From: Glandiceps talaboti
Taxonomy: Eukaryota; Hemichordata; Enteropneusta; Spengelidae
DNA: 64,000 nt
Assembly: GCF_964340395.1 (NCBI RefSeq)
Contig: NC_135569.1
Coordinates: forward strand, 4,980,540-5,044,539
Direction of reading: 5' to 3'
In this document: one piece after another, positions 1 through 11,089 of the stretch
How positions within the stretch are numbered: the first letter of the stretch is position 1
Layout of the letters: each line of letters begins with the position of its first letter
Made by a program: the position numbers and the translations under genes
Notes under the pieces: generated by a model
Databases searched by the model: none
Told to the model about the DNA's origin: nothing
Seen by the model: only the letters and a program-made list of their open reading frames with translations

Positions 1-120
1 CGTCTTCCTCTACTTTAAAGTGGCCATATGGATGAGAATTTGGTATTTATTTTGGAATTGTATTTGATAAAACAGCTTCACTATGTTTTTCGACTTGAAA
101 AAATAATGTAAAATAACATA

Positions 121-261
121 TAGCAAGTCCATGTTCATAACCCAATACATTGCAAAAAGATGCAAAAAGTGTAAAAGGTTTGTTATTGTACGTACAATAA
201 CAACCTTTTTACACTTTGTTTAATGTTTTACATTTTATTGAGTTGCGATATGGACTTGGTA
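121..261. repeat. Palindromic MITE-like element
   Basis: The two halves are imperfect reverse complements meeting at about 191/192. The centre, TTATTGTACGTACAATAA, is a perfect palindrome. Similarity extends outward to AGCAAGTCCAT at 122-132 and ATGGACTTGGT at 249-259. There is no coding capacity. It lies in the intron downstream of the LIM3 exon of the zyxin/LPP-like gene. A foldback MITE is the simplest reading; no target-site duplication is certain. Confidence 0.6.
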
Positions 262-332
262 TGTGTTATTTCACATTTTTCACATGCTTCTGTGTTTTGT
301 GTGAAAATGAACTTACATATATAGTAACCTAC

Positions 333-453
333 CTCACACTTGTAGCAGCTGACATGGAAACTTCTATCCATGGCCACAATTCGTACAGTTTCTTCTTGTC
401 CAGGTTCAGGCATGATAGGTTGCTGGCAAACAGTGCACCTAGGAGCAAATTTC
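333..453 (-). CDS. LPP: Zyxin/LPP-like, coding exon: first part of LIM3
   Basis: Last exon of this gene inside the window (inferred residues 556-596). It reads [19 protein letters not shown], then [21 protein letters not shown]. This is nearly identical to the start of LIM3 in vertebrate LPP and zyxin, with the zinc ligands C562, C565 and the H-x2-C-x2-C group in place. It opens after a minus-strand AG at 454-455, completing a split AGG codon, and ends in phase 0 at a GTAGGT donor (327-332). The remaining roughly 30 residues of LIM3 and the stop codon are not found in positions 1-332, so they must lie past the left edge. The gene is therefore 3'-truncated by the window, not broken. Confidence 0.93.
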
Positions 454-829
454 CTGATGAAAAGAAAAGAAAAGACAACATTATAGTCTTGTAAATCATT
501 TCGTCTTCATCTAAATGATTACGATATTTCTACCATTTTTTCCCAACTTGTAGTTTTTTGTGTGTACAAATTAGGATTAAAATGAAAACATCAACATAAC
601 AGCTTTTCTTCAATTAACTTGTATTATTACATATGTACCAGGGATTACTTGCACTGGCGCACGCATACCAGTGGTATTTTCACTGTAGTGCAACACTGAA
701 AAACATTATTGCATACCTGCATGCAAATGATATGCAGTCTGTAAGGACTGCACTCTTGCGTTGTCTCACGCAAGCAGTACATGTCACAAGTACCAATGCA
801 ATTGGCCAATCAAAACATCTTTTACTTAC
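454..829 (-). other. Intron of zyxin/LPP-like gene
   Basis: Intron between the LIM2 and LIM3 exons, bounded by GTAAGT at its minus-strand start and AG at its end. I see no other feature in it. Confidence 0.85.
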
Positions 830-960
830 CTATGGAAGTCTTCAATACAGTGAATCTGATTGGTTGCATCCACAGTGAAGGGTATACCATCCAAACTCTT
901 ACCACATTCAACACATGTAAAGCATCTAGGATGATATGGTTTACCAGTAGCACGAAGTAT
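830..960 (-). CDS. LPP: Zyxin/LPP-like, coding exon: second half of LIM2
   Basis: It encodes [20 protein letters not shown], then [23 protein letters not shown], inferred residues 513-555 plus two bases of codon 556. The [10 protein letters not shown] zinc-binding group and the [11 protein letters not shown] signature are hallmarks of the second LIM domain of zyxin, LPP and TRIP6. LIM2 takes part in focal-adhesion and stress-fibre targeting in this family. The exon starts in phase 0 after a minus AG (961-962) and ends with AG before a GTAAGT donor (824-829). It joins the LIM3 exon in frame. Confidence 0.94.
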
Positions 961-1192
961 CTGTGTACAGAGAGGAATATAACACATTCAGTGATTGGCT
1001 TAGATCGTATCACATGGTGTGACCTATAGTGACCTAAATTTGCATAATGGGGCACAAGTCATGTTCTAATCTCCCTAGGTTAACATTCATGTAACATTGG
1101 GGATTATTTGCCTCAGAATTTGATGTATTATAAAACACTTATTGCCTGGTCTTATTCGGCCACTAGTATATGTCATATTACTCTTTGTGCTG

Positions 1193-1254
1193 TTATGTAG
1201 AATCTATTTCCTTCGGCTTTCAGCCTGGGGAGTAGTTGCTACATAACAGCTCTT
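1193..1254. repeat. Short inverted repeat (hairpin)
   Basis: TGCTGTTATGTAG on the left and CTACATAACAGC on the right are near-perfect reverse complements separated by about 36 bases. It may be a decayed MITE or a chance stem-loop. No promoter or RNA-gene signal goes with it. Confidence 0.4.
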
Positions 1255-1619
1255 GTGGTAACAAACGTCCACTGGTGTCCATACAGCCAGACAAGAAGTG
1301 TATACTATTCTTTATTAAATTTACTTCAATGCATGTAGTTCGATCAAATCATCACTGTTTTTGTTAGGCAAGTAACAAATAAACAAAATCCCATGGTACT
1401 TTACTGGAGTTCCCCCTATCGGTAATTTTGTTATACATTATGTAGCTAAAATGTACTAGAAATCCCCAGCTGTTTTACTGGCATTACCCACCAAATTAAG
1501 CGACAAGGTATAAAAAGTAATGCAAATTTCCCATGTTTTCCCTCTGCTTTCCACACTTTATCAAAAACATTGATCATTTATTGTAATGGTATTTATTTGA
1601 ATAAATACATTTCCTACAA

Positions 1620-1848
1620 TATAGTTACTTCTGAACGGTAAATTGGAAACGAATGTGACGTTTCAATTAATCTACTACGGACCTTGATCATGCAATGATT
1701 CATTAACTCAGCTTTAATTGATATCTCTCTCTGAAGCAATCTACGAACACATTATTATAAACTGAAATCACTGAGTGGTCAAAGTCCATAGTAGACGGAC
1801 TGAAATGTCGCATTCGTTTCCAATTTACCATTCCAAAGTAACTATATT
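1620..1848. mobile_element. MITE with about 60-80 bp terminal inverted repeats
   Basis: The left end (ATATAGTTACTT, then GGTAAATTGGAAACGAATG) recurs as its reverse complement at the right end (CATTCGTTTCCAATTTACC, then AAGTAACTATAT). The similarity continues inward with scattered mismatches through CTACTACGGACC versus its partner near 1785. About 230 bp in total with no ORF, flanked by TA-rich sequence. This fits a non-autonomous DNA transposon; the superfamily cannot be assigned by eye. Confidence 0.7.
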
Positions 1849-3298
1849 ATACTGTCCTCTTGGAATGTTTTAGGGGTATTGGTTAGATGCAGGGACTCCA
1901 TGCTTTGCCAACTTAAAGCTTGTCTGGTATGACAATCCATGAATTTAGGAGGGTCAATCCTTGCTTGAATTTCTCTTCTATACTAACACTTAATCTTTGT
2001 TCTTGTCATTACAAATGTAGTTTTTCTCCAACATTTTTGGGTATTGGTAACATTTTTAACAGGGATAGGGTTAACACCCTTACTTCAAATTCCTTTGTAT
2101 TAGCAACTCGGAGTGATACTTACCCCTTATAAATAATCCTATTACCCAACCCTACATAGTTTTTCACTACCAATTCTCCACAATTTTATTTTAGTTCAAA
2201 ACTAATATGAGAATGGCAAAAGTACATGTATACACTGTTTAAATTTCTGAAACTCTATTTATTCATTTATCCTATGAAGTACACGGTTTGACCCGGAACT
2301 GAACTCTGAACTATGGACTTGATTATGTATGGAACTGGGTACTCTGCATATATAGATTAAAAAAGTAACTGTAGTAATAACCATATTCATGCTCAGTCTG
2401 TTGAACATTTGACTGTTGCATTTTTGGTAGTTGACTCACGATCAGCTCATAGGCTCTTAGCCTTCTTAGCTGTAATTGATATATGATACACAATATTGAA
2501 AATATTAAAAGGAAAGTACTACCCTATGCATGATTTTTGAATTCTTAGTAACTGAACCTATTTAGCTTGTCTGATATTTGTTTGCTCCAAAACATTACAC
2601 ATGACTGGGTAGTATCAGTTGCATGTATTATAAAAACAGTCAGTGAAAACAGTGTGTCAAGTTACAATGTAAACTTATAATACAAATATCTTCAAGTAAT
2701 ACTGACAGGGTGAACATGTACCGCATAGTGCTTTCATTGTGTCTGTCAGGCGAGTGGTGACCTTTGACCCCAAAACAAAATTCATGTCATACCGGGCAGG
2801 ATGATACAAAGTATTATAGTCAAAGTACGGCTAAAGCATGAAGCATTTGCCAGCAGATTATAACATATGTTACATACACATATCTGATCAAATTCGAAAT
2901 CCATCCATTGTGCAAGTTGAATCTATTGTCTTACTTGATAAATAAAAACACTTTTACTACTGAACACACCATAATTGTTATTGACGGAAGTTTCAAAAGC
3001 TGAGTTAATGCAAACAAAATTATCTCCTCAATCACAATCCTGTTGCATTAATAAGTAAAACGGCTCTGATCTTGCAAGTAAAACAACAACCACACCTTGC
3101 CAAATCATCAGCTTTGATCATCAAATTCATATGTTACATACAGTCTCATGGCAAACGCTTCCTGTTTTAGCTGTAAGACTTTCTCTTTTTTCCTAAATAT
3201 TTGTGTTTTGAGAATTGCTCCCAGTGATTTACTTTATATACAAACATATTTTTTTGTATGGAAAAGTGTGTTATGAATAACAAAATTTTACTACTCAC

Positions 3299-3346
3299 CC
3301 TATCCATGATAGGCTCATAACACACAGAACACTTTTCTAAGGTTGC
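3299..3346 (-). CDS. LPP: Zyxin/LPP-like, small coding exon: start of LIM2
   Basis: A 48-base exon too short for ORF calling. It encodes ATLEKCSVCYEPIMDR (inferred residues 497-512) and supplies the first two cysteines of LIM2, C502 and C505. Human zyxin/LPP have the same segment (LEKC-x2-C-xPI-x-[DE]R) directly before ILRATGKAYHP. Splice signals are clean: CTTCACAG before it and GTGAGT after it on the minus strand. Both ends are phase 0, joining LIM1 and the rest of LIM2 in frame. Confidence 0.93.
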
Positions 3347-3968
3347 CTGTGAAGAGAAAAGGTGACTAGATTAATATACAATATGGCTCAAGAATCACTC
3401 TCTGACTAGGCTTGTTAACAGTAACACTACACCAGGCTTGCACTAACACTTCATGATATGTCAAAGTATCTCCAAGTTAGGTTAGTGGGCTGACATCATG
3501 GTAACAAGGCGTCTTTTCAACGTTTGTTTTGGACAACAAAATGAAATGAACAATATACAATAAATAGTGGTCGATATCCTACATTTTACAACTTGAACAT
3601 TAACCATATGAAAGTTGGTGGCTACTTAAGTTGAACTCTCATCCCAAAGTCATAGAATCATTGTATACATGTAATTTAGATATTACTAATGTGAGTGTGT
3701 GTGCATGCATGAAACCATGGAATAACGTTAGCTACAAGTGAAGTGAAGCAGTACCTCTCATATGGCTTCATGCATACATACATACAAGTTGCAATAGGCA
3801 TCAAGTCCATAAAATAAAAGTCGGTTGGAAATAAGGAAGAATGTAGTACCTTACTTCTAGCTTATATGGTAATATATCTCATTTGCAGTTGACATTATTC
3901 TATTTACTTCACACACAAACATCCAGATTATTTACGAACATTCAGATTTTCAATAGATGTATACTTAC
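3347..3968 (-). other. Intron between LIM1 and LIM2 exons
   Basis: Intron with GTAAGT donor and pyrimidine-rich acceptor. It contains a short run of CATACATA at about 3773-3784. Nothing else is seen. Confidence 0.8.
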
Positions 3969-4138
3969 AAAGTAACATTCCTCACAGTAGGCCTTTCCCT
4001 CCAAGGCATAGAAAGGTTTGCCACGCAGCTTTCCATTACAAGTCACACAAGTAAAACAGTTGATATGAAAGATCTGATCCATAGCAGAGCAACCGTTCTC
4101 ATCTCCCATCACTTTCTGACCACACTTACCACACATAC
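3969..4138 (-). CDS. LPP: Zyxin/LPP-like, coding exon: LIM1
   Basis: It encodes a complete first LIM domain, inferred residues 440-496. It has CGKCGQKVMGDENGC, then AMDQIFHINCFTCVTC, then LRGKPFYALEGKAYCEECYF. The eight zinc ligands follow the C-x2-C, H-x2-C-x2-C-x2-C, C-x2-C order. AMDQ and PFYAL-x(5)-YCE-x2-C are diagnostic of the zyxin/LPP/TRIP6 group rather than ajuba or paxillin. It starts with GT completing a split GGT codon, so the proline-rich exon reads ...DFFG directly into MCGKCG, as in LPP (EYFGRCGRCG). It ends in phase 0 at a GTAAGT donor. Confidence 0.95.
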
Positions 4139-4726
4139 CTGAAATGTTAACAAGTTATGAAACCATTTAGTCATGAACAATCAAAGGTCATATTGTTATC
4201 TGTAAATATGCAAGTACAACATACACTTAACCATACAAAAGTGTACATAATGGACATCAAATTAATGTGGTAGTCTGCTAGTTAGGCCAATGGAAATCAA
4301 TAGAATATTGTGGCTGAATTTCACTTTGCTGAATCTGACTACCTAGCACTGAAATTACAAATGTAATTTCGAGTCCTAATAGACATGAAGTATGCTAAGC
4401 TAAATACAACACACCATTGACCATGAAATTTCTGTATGACCCTACAGAACTCTCCAGAGTTTTTTTTGATCATTTTGATCACCAAGAAATCAAGTGTCAT
4501 TTAAAAGACTCCACACTGGCTTGTATGATTCTGTGACAAGAACTCTCATTGCAATACATTGAGTGGAAGAGATGCGATAAACTTTCTCTGTTGAGTGGAA
4601 GAGATGCAATAGACTTTCTATGTTGAGTGGAAGAGATGCGATAGACTTTCTCTGTTGAGTGGAAGAGATGCGATAGATTTTCTATATTCAAACCTGAAGT
4701 CTTGTGTTTAAGAGAGAGGAACTCAC
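4139..4726 (-). other. Intron between proline-rich exon and LIM1 exon
   Basis: Intron that includes a four-copy minisatellite (listed separately). An open frame continues from the proline-rich exon across the donor into this repeat. The GTGAGT donor at 4721-4726 and the frame match to LIM1 show that the extension is not coding. Confidence 0.85.
4557..4690. repeat. Minisatellite, about 33-bp unit, 4 copies
   Basis: Tandem copies of a unit containing TTGAGTGGAAGAGATGCGAT and AGACTTTCT, with few differences between copies. Intronic, just downstream of a splice donor. Confidence 0.85.
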
Positions 4727-5533
4727 CAAAGAAATCTGGTTCAGCAGAGTTTTCCATATTTTGTACCAATAGATTTGTGAGTGCATCAACTTCAGCTTCT
4801 GTACCTGTCTTATCTGGTCTACTTAGGGGTTGATCAGAAGGCCTGGGAACAGCATACGTGCCAGGACCAGATTGCATTGCTGGTCTCTCAGCTGGCTCAT
4901 GAGCATAGGTACTAGTAGGCTGTGCATAGGTGTTGGCAGGTGGTGGGTAACTCCCACTTGGAGGGCTATACTTATGCTGCTGGGTGGGGGTGTAGGTGTT
5001 AGTGGGTTGGGGTGCAGGTGGAGGGGTTTCTTCATATCGTTGGTAGGTATCCCTAGTTGGGGTCTGTGTTGGCGTGTATGTTGCTGGTTGTGGTCTGTAT
5101 TGTGACTGGGGTTGTGGTTCTTTTGTTTGATACGTATGAGTCTGTACAGACACAGTCGGTGGAGGTGGTGGGGTATAGGAGTGGGTTGCTGGAGTGGGTT
5201 GTGATGTTGTGTATTTGGGTTGCATTGCGCTGTATGATGGACGTGGTTCATATGAACCAGGTGCAGGAGGGGGAGGTGGAGGTGGTGGTGGAGGAGATGC
5301 TGGTGCTGGCTGAGGTGCTGGTTGTGGTGCATACTGCGTTTCTGTTCGGGTGTATGTGTATGACACATTCGGGGGAGGGGGAGGAGGAAGATCATCCTGG
5401 GCAGGTGGAGGAGGTGGGAATGACTGTCCACTATGAGGAGTGTATGCTTCTGGTTCTGGTGGTGGTGGGGGTGGGGGTAAATCATCAGTTTCAGCTGGCT
5501 TGGTATAGTTGACTGGCTGGTAGGATTGTAAAC
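4727..5533 (-). CDS. LPP: Zyxin/LPP-like, large proline-rich exon
   Basis: An 807-base exon encoding about 269 residues (171-440). It is rich in Pro, Tyr, Thr and Gln, with blocks such as DDLPPPPPPPEPEAY, QSFPPPPPAQDD and DDLPPPPPPNVSY. FPPPPP at F209 is the canonical EVH1-binding motif by which zyxin, LPP and ActA recruit Ena/VASP proteins to actin. The exon closes with ALTNLLVQNMENSAEPDFFG, a leucine-rich segment in the place of the LTKKMLYDMEN-x(5)-YFG segment before LIM1 in LPP, the region of the family's nuclear-export signal. Starts in phase after AG at 5534-5535; GTGAGT donor at 4721-4726. The low-complexity middle (about 5000-5330) is not alignable by eye. Confidence 0.92.
5403..5420 (-). 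other. FPPPP Ena/VASP EVH1-ligand motif in coding sequence
   Basis: Codons for FPPPPP (F209 of the inferred protein), flanked by acidic residues downstream (AQDD), as in ActA/zyxin-type EVH1 ligands. Two further LPPPPPP runs lie on either side. Confidence 0.75.
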
Positions 5534-7812
5534 CTGTCAATAAATGGGAAAAAGTAAGAATTAGAAATTGTATTTTCACTATTGTGTCACTACCTCTAAG
5601 TTCCCCAGATCCACATGTACATCAGTGTTTTTGTAGTAGGCAAGATTTACCCGAGTTCCCCAAATCAGAGTTGTTACACAGTGTTTCTGCTAAGTTTTCA
5701 ATAAGTATGTAAAATCAACATGAATTACTTAGGTACTTTTATACCAAAGTTTCAGACCAGAATTAAACAAATACTTGCACATGGTATGGAAATCTGTGCA
5801 ACTTTTTGTCAGATTTGCCTTCCTCAGTTACTGGGGTTCTCAAAAATCAAAAACACTGTATTGGTAAGGATTAGCATACCATAATGACCCAAAAGTAAGT
5901 AAACATGTATTTGTGTACTTTGTAAGGGATACTGTAAACTGGATACCTTGTTTGATTTATTGCAGAACAGAAGGTAGAGTCCTATGCTGAGAGATTTGTT
6001 GGCGTTCGCATTCCTATAAACCATAACTAAATGAGTAACAGTAAAAGGAGCGTACGCAAAGACAAATTTTTAAGTCGCTGATCTTTATTACAAACCATTT
6101 TAAACTGAAATAAACTAATTATGTGATTTTTTAAATATCATTTGACAAGAAATGAAATTCTTTGAAATCTCTTGTGATTTCATATTTATCAAATCATAAG
6201 AAATCGTACAAGATGGTTTAGCTTCCTGAATTGTTTTTTGTTCAACTATATTTTAGCAAACATGACGTACACTTTGATTATGAGGAAAATAGTCAGAAAT
6301 TGTCAAATTGAAAACAATTCCCTCATCTATGCATCTCAGCAACGTTATGCACTTTTCGATTTTTGGAGATCTTAATGTCAGAACTTCTGCAAACAATCAC
6401 AGCAATTTCCAAGTTTACTAGTATCTTTCCATTCATGTGTGTGAGTACCTTAACACATATACACACACCCACCATGTTAGTACATGTATGGACAAAACAC
6501 CAGGTGAACGTGTCGTGTTGTCAAGCACCCGATGGCTTATTAGATTACAAGAAGACAAACACATTAGTTACACTTCCAGTATAAAACACTTTGCAAGTGT
6601 ATGCAATCCTACAAATGCATTAACTGCTGATAGACACAAATGTGTATTTAAAATTTTGGTGATACTTGAAAATGGAAATATAATCATTTTGACAAAATAG
6701 GAAATTAATAGGTGTTATACATATTGTTTCTGATTTCTTATCAATTCTTTTATTAGTTGTTTTTCTTCAAAAGACAACTTTTGATTTCAGAAACTTCGTG
6801 TTTAAAAGTATATAATATCATTTGACAGTGAGTCACTTTTGAATAAATCTTTAATATGTCAGTCTGTGTAGATTGAAAGAGTCTACTTTGGCACTTTGAC
6901 CACAAATATTTCTCACCAATGTAAAAGTTTATTATTTGTTGGATGTTTTTGTATATACTCTAATAATGCTGTAGCATTTGAAGATTCCAGTAAAAATCAG
7001 TTGACTGTTATAGCGCCCTCTAGAGTCAAACAATAACAGTTGAAAGATCATACTGTACTTGTACTAAGAAAAAGCATGTCACTCCAAATACTTTGCTATT
7101 CATTTCAACTGATAAATAAAATCACTTCAGTTTTATAACTAAAGAAATATGCCACAAACAAAAATTCATCACAATAAGTCTTTTTCCTTTCATTTTTGTT
7201 TTTTAATCAGAAAAGTGTAACCATTGGCGTCCCACAACCATTAATTGAAATCACCATGAAATATGAAATAGACGACAGTATGGAATTTTTCACGCAGTCT
7301 ATTGAAGTCTAGATATATGACATTTTGTTGTTAGTAACTTGTTCTAGCTAGTTACGCCTGTGTCTATTTTTAATTAACCAATTCTTCCATTTTGTGTTAA
7401 TATTAATCTAATACTGCAGTTACCGATAATATATTAAAAGTACACATAGAATTGTTTTCCACAAAAAACAAAATGTGCGAAAATATTTAGCATTCAAAAC
7501 GCTTTCTGCAACACCATGTTATCTAAAGCCAATTTTGTTGTCAAATTGACAAAAATGGTTAAAAAACTGCCGAGCATAAGTATGACGATAATAATGGCAA
7601 TGATTGATAGCGATGATGGTGATGATGATGACGGTGATGGTGACGAAAGAAAAAGAGTTGAGCACACAATTTTTAAAGTATACTCTGTTGACCCAATCAT
7701 CCCTCTATCTGTTTAATGGTATGATCCGCATAATTACACCGTACCAAAACAGTTATATACAGGGTTGAAAGGGTATGAAACTCTGCTTCAACTGTGCAGT
7801 AACAATGTGTAC
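5534..7812 (-). other. Intron of zyxin/LPP-like gene
   Basis: A 2.3-kb AT-rich intron. A short impure GATGATG run lies at about 7610-7640. I see no recognisable exon or transposon. Confidence 0.75.
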
Positions 7813-7872
7813 CTGCAGTTTTCTGTTGTTGTGGTCGATTTTTTGGCTTTGGTGGAGGTGGAGGTGGTGGGC
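7813..7872 (-). CDS. LPP: Zyxin/LPP-like, 60-base proline-rich exon
   Basis: It encodes PPPPPPPKPKNRPQQQKTA, flanked by split glycine codons (phase 1 in, phase 1 out). Splice sites on the minus strand are GTCTGTAG before and GTACAC after. Its length is a multiple of three, so it can be skipped without breaking the frame. The PPPPP-x-KPK context is typical of an SH3- or EVH1-binding linker. The short length makes the call depend on splice sites and composition. Confidence 0.75.
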
Positions 7873-9119
7873 CTACAGACGGCAAGAAAGAAATGGCACA
7901 GTGAGCTACGGTGAACCAACATGCAAATGGTTCGGAGTGAGTGATGTATCAGATGAAATTTTCAAACACTTGTGTTGCCTTTATCTATCAATAATTTTAG
8001 TATTTCTCTGTAGTGTAATGTTATAAGACACTACTCATTACAAATGTATGTACACTGATTGATAATGAAACACAAACATGTACATCATAAGACAATGTTG
8101 TCCCCTCCATTGTTTGTGCATACAATGTATACATGTGATAGAGGTACATTTGTACAGCTCAAATTTGGTGTCAGAAAATTGCCAAATTATTCACTTTAGC
8201 CACACAGCTTTTTTACAACGATATTACATTACACTTGAATTTGAATACTTAGATCGATTTAATATTAGTCGGACCTCAGTTTTTACGGCAACACTTTTGA
8301 AGAAATTTCATTTGCAATCAAACACTCATTATAACTACTCATTCTGCAGCCACAAAAAAAAATATATGTTTCAAAATGCACAACAAAGTTACCATGGTAA
8401 TAATTCTCATTCCTTGAAAAGACATGCTGCAAGAGAAATGTTAATTCTAGTCTAGATACTATCTATGGCTTTGAATCTCAAGATCTCTCATCTCTTGTCT
8501 AGCTCAATAAGAAATAATGAACCTAAAGTTGTCTATGCATACGAGTCATCCCCCAACTCTTAGAATGATGTAGATAGTGTACAGGTAGTATCCTGATAGA
8601 ACAAATGAGCCATATTTGGGCATTATGTAAGTGTCCAAATAAACACTACCTTACTGGCCAAAATTCTGTGATTGATTAAAAAAGACATGATCTTAATGAT
8701 GGCATGGGGGATTTGTTTGAATTTGATATTTCATCTCAGAACCTCACTGAGCTAGACGTGAGAAGAAATTCGAAGACATCGATAGAAATTAGCCTATGTT
8801 ACGACATACAGGTACAGGTACGATACATATAACACATGAAATGTACATTTACATTATACATGCACCTAATCTAAATGATACATGTACTGGAATTATGATT
8901 ATTTGTCAATTTATGAACGTTCATATTAACAAAGGAAAATTTCTAACTTCCTTGAAAACAACATAAACCTGTCTACACATGAATATGTACTATGTACAGT
9001 AAACTGTCCTCTGAATACAAATGCATGCGCCCGATGAGTTGTATATGTAAACGTTTGCATGTTTGTTTAATGTTTCCCTTAATAACTACATGTATAGCAA
9101 GGAAAATATGTCAATGAAC
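7873..9119 (-). other. Intron of zyxin/LPP-like gene
   Basis: Intron between two small proline-rich exons. An open frame of 125 codons at 8078-8455 (plus) has no recognisable composition or homology and is read as chance. No repeat of note. Confidence 0.7.
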
Positions 9120-9173
9120 CTTGTTGATGTCCATGGTAAGCAACACCTCTGGGTGGAATTGGAGGAGGGGGTT
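9120..9173 (-). CDS. LPP: Possible small exon PPPPIPPRGVAYHGHQQ
   Basis: After a TTCTATAG acceptor the minus strand reads PPPPIPPRGVAYHGHQQ. It enters with two bases of a split codon and leaves with one, the same phase as its neighbours, and is 54 bases (multiple of three). The donor GTTCAT is weak. An internal GTGTTG after PPPPIPPR would give a 27-base version in the same phase. Composition and phase fit a cassette exon of this gene, but only RNA would confirm it. Confidence 0.5.
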
Positions 9174-9492
9174 CTATAGAAATAGAGAGAGAGAGATAGA
9201 AAGGAAAGATGTTTAAGAGAGAAGAGATGAGATGAGTGACAAGATGACAATAAAGGAATGAATCATTCGTGTTTCTTCAATGTAAAGTCAGAAGTCAAGA
9301 TAGCATGCAGTCGTGCTGAAATAGTAAACCAATTCTGCACTTCAGAAGGGTTATCAGCAAAGCAAAAGCTGATGAAACACAGAGCGAGTGACTGAAAAGT
9401 AAGAGGGTTAGTAAACGCGGACCCAGAAATATTACAAGGAGTCAAGATTAGATAAGTGTATACATGTACAAATGTAACTGTGTATGTATTGG

Positions 9493-9600
9493 AAAAATGA
9501 ATGTGTGTATGCAAGAAAAACGAATGCGTGTATGCAAGAAAAACGAATGCGTGTATGCAAGAAAAACGAATGTGTGTATGCAAGAAAAACGAAAGCGTGT
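9493..9600. repeat. 21-bp tandem repeat, about 5 copies
   Basis: Unit TGTGTATGCAAGAAAAACGAA, with alternating G/T at one or two positions. It produces open frames on both strands that look like proteins but are only the repeat. Confidence 0.85.
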
Positions 9601-10079
9601 ACATCCAATAAAGACGTGCTGGACAAGGGAACTTGCAGTCCAGACTGAGCATGCTCAGATACAAAGGACTATGGGATTATCTGTGGTTATTGTGATACCT
9701 AATCTGGAGCTACTGATAAAATCAATCTCCCACACTGGTCAGGGCAAATATAAATTGATCATTTGTGGTTACAAACAATGTCTCAACATTGTTTACAATA
9801 CTAATTGATTAGTCTTTATTATCACATTTCCCATGATGCAACATTCAACATGGCAGGTTTTCAAGTTCCCTATTGACTTGCATTTGGTGTTAGTGAACTA
9901 AACAGTCCATTCTTACCAAAAACATGAAGCAAAACAAATTTGTCATCAGATGCACGTTTCACGTCAAAACTTTTCCTGCATGTTCTCAGGAGTCTGAACT
10001 TCATAATGCTAACAAATGAACACTAGAAGATATTAAATTTACCGAAACTATAAATGGTCTCAATCAATCCCATATATTC

Positions 10080-10346
10080 TACCATTCACCGAGTCTGTCG
10101 CCTAAGAATTATTGCCATTCACCGAGTCTGTCACCTAAGAATTATTGCCATTCACCGAGTCTGTCGCCTAAGAATTATTGCCATTCACTGAGTCTGTCGC
10201 CTAAGAATTATTGCCATTCACCGAGTCTGTCGCCTAAGAATTATTGCCATTCACTGAGTCTGTCGCCTAAGAATTATTGCCATTCACCGAGTCTGTCGCC
10301 TAAGAATTATTGCCATTCACCGAGTCTGTCGCCTAAGAATTATTGC
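10080..10346. repeat. 33-bp minisatellite, about 8 copies
   Basis: Contiguous units containing CCATTCACCGAGTCTGTCGC and CTAAGAATTATTG. Copies differ mainly by CACCGAG/CACTGAG and GTCGCC/GTCACC. The units abut with no unique spacers. Confidence 0.9.
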
Positions 10347-11089
10347 AAATGGTCTCGCAAAAGTTATACAAATATTTATTTAAAATTTTTTATTGATCAT
10401 ACATCCTGCATTATGCATGTATTTCTTACTAATTGTACCAAATAAAGTTTGCTTTTGGTAACATATGCTGTGTAGTTTTTTTTTAGTTTTTTTTTAGCCA
10501 TTTGCATTGTTGAGATTATAGCTGTAATATGATTGGCTTACCATGGACTGGCAATGTCAACTCAATGATGTAAGCTGTCACCTGATTGGCTCATGATGGA
10601 CTTAGAAATGAGTTTTATGTTTGTTCAACTAATCAGCCCAAAGATGACATGGAGAATGTGAGGTCAACTCAATGTAAGTGATACATGTATTTACATTCTT
10701 TAAGAATAGAATGTAGTTGATAGTATACATGATAATGTATGTAATTTTTAAAAATTATGTTTTATGTGATTGAAATGAAAGTGTTTGACATATATAGGTA
10801 CATGTACAAACAGAATTCAAATCAGAACATCTCTGACAAAAGTCACATTATGTACACCTGTAAAACCCATAACATTACCAGGGTAACACCAACTTATAAG
10901 TCAAACACTTAGTTTATCTTAAAGTAACTCCACACACCTTAATTACCCACCTGTCTATGTATCGTACCTGATATTATACACATGTTATCAACTATCAATT
11001 TACTATACCATAAAATAACAAAAATTAGTTACATAAATGGGAACAAAATATTAAGTATTAGGAAAAAAGCACAGCAGCTGTAGCATTAC

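Larger units (their letters stand above)
961..3298 (-). other. Long LIM2-splitting intron of zyxin/LPP-like gene
   Basis: A 2.3-kb intron interrupting LIM2. It carries a MITE-like inverted repeat (about 1620-1848) and a small hairpin (1193-1254), both listed separately. No coding exon is recognisable in the rest. Confidence 0.8.
9174..11089 (-). other. Intron with three tandem repeat tracts
   Basis: Holds a GA tract (9184-9196), a 21-bp tandem repeat (9493-9600) and a 33-bp minisatellite (10080-10346), the last two listed separately. No coding exon is recognised in the remainder. Confidence 0.7.

Noticed and set aside
4497-4726. C-terminal extension of the 360-codon proline-rich open frame
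   Set aside because: The frame runs through a GTGAGT donor into a minisatellite. Splicing at 4727 gives an in-frame LIM1.
8078-8455. 125-codon open frame in a zyxin/LPP intron
   Set aside because: Composition like non-coding AT-rich DNA and no matching splice sites.
9263-9808. Open frames rich in VCMQEKR or FLHTHIRFSC
   Set aside because: Caused by the 21-bp tandem repeat.
10080-10346. CRISPR-like array
   Set aside because: The 33-base units are contiguous with no unique spacers, and the genome is eukaryotic. It is a minisatellite.
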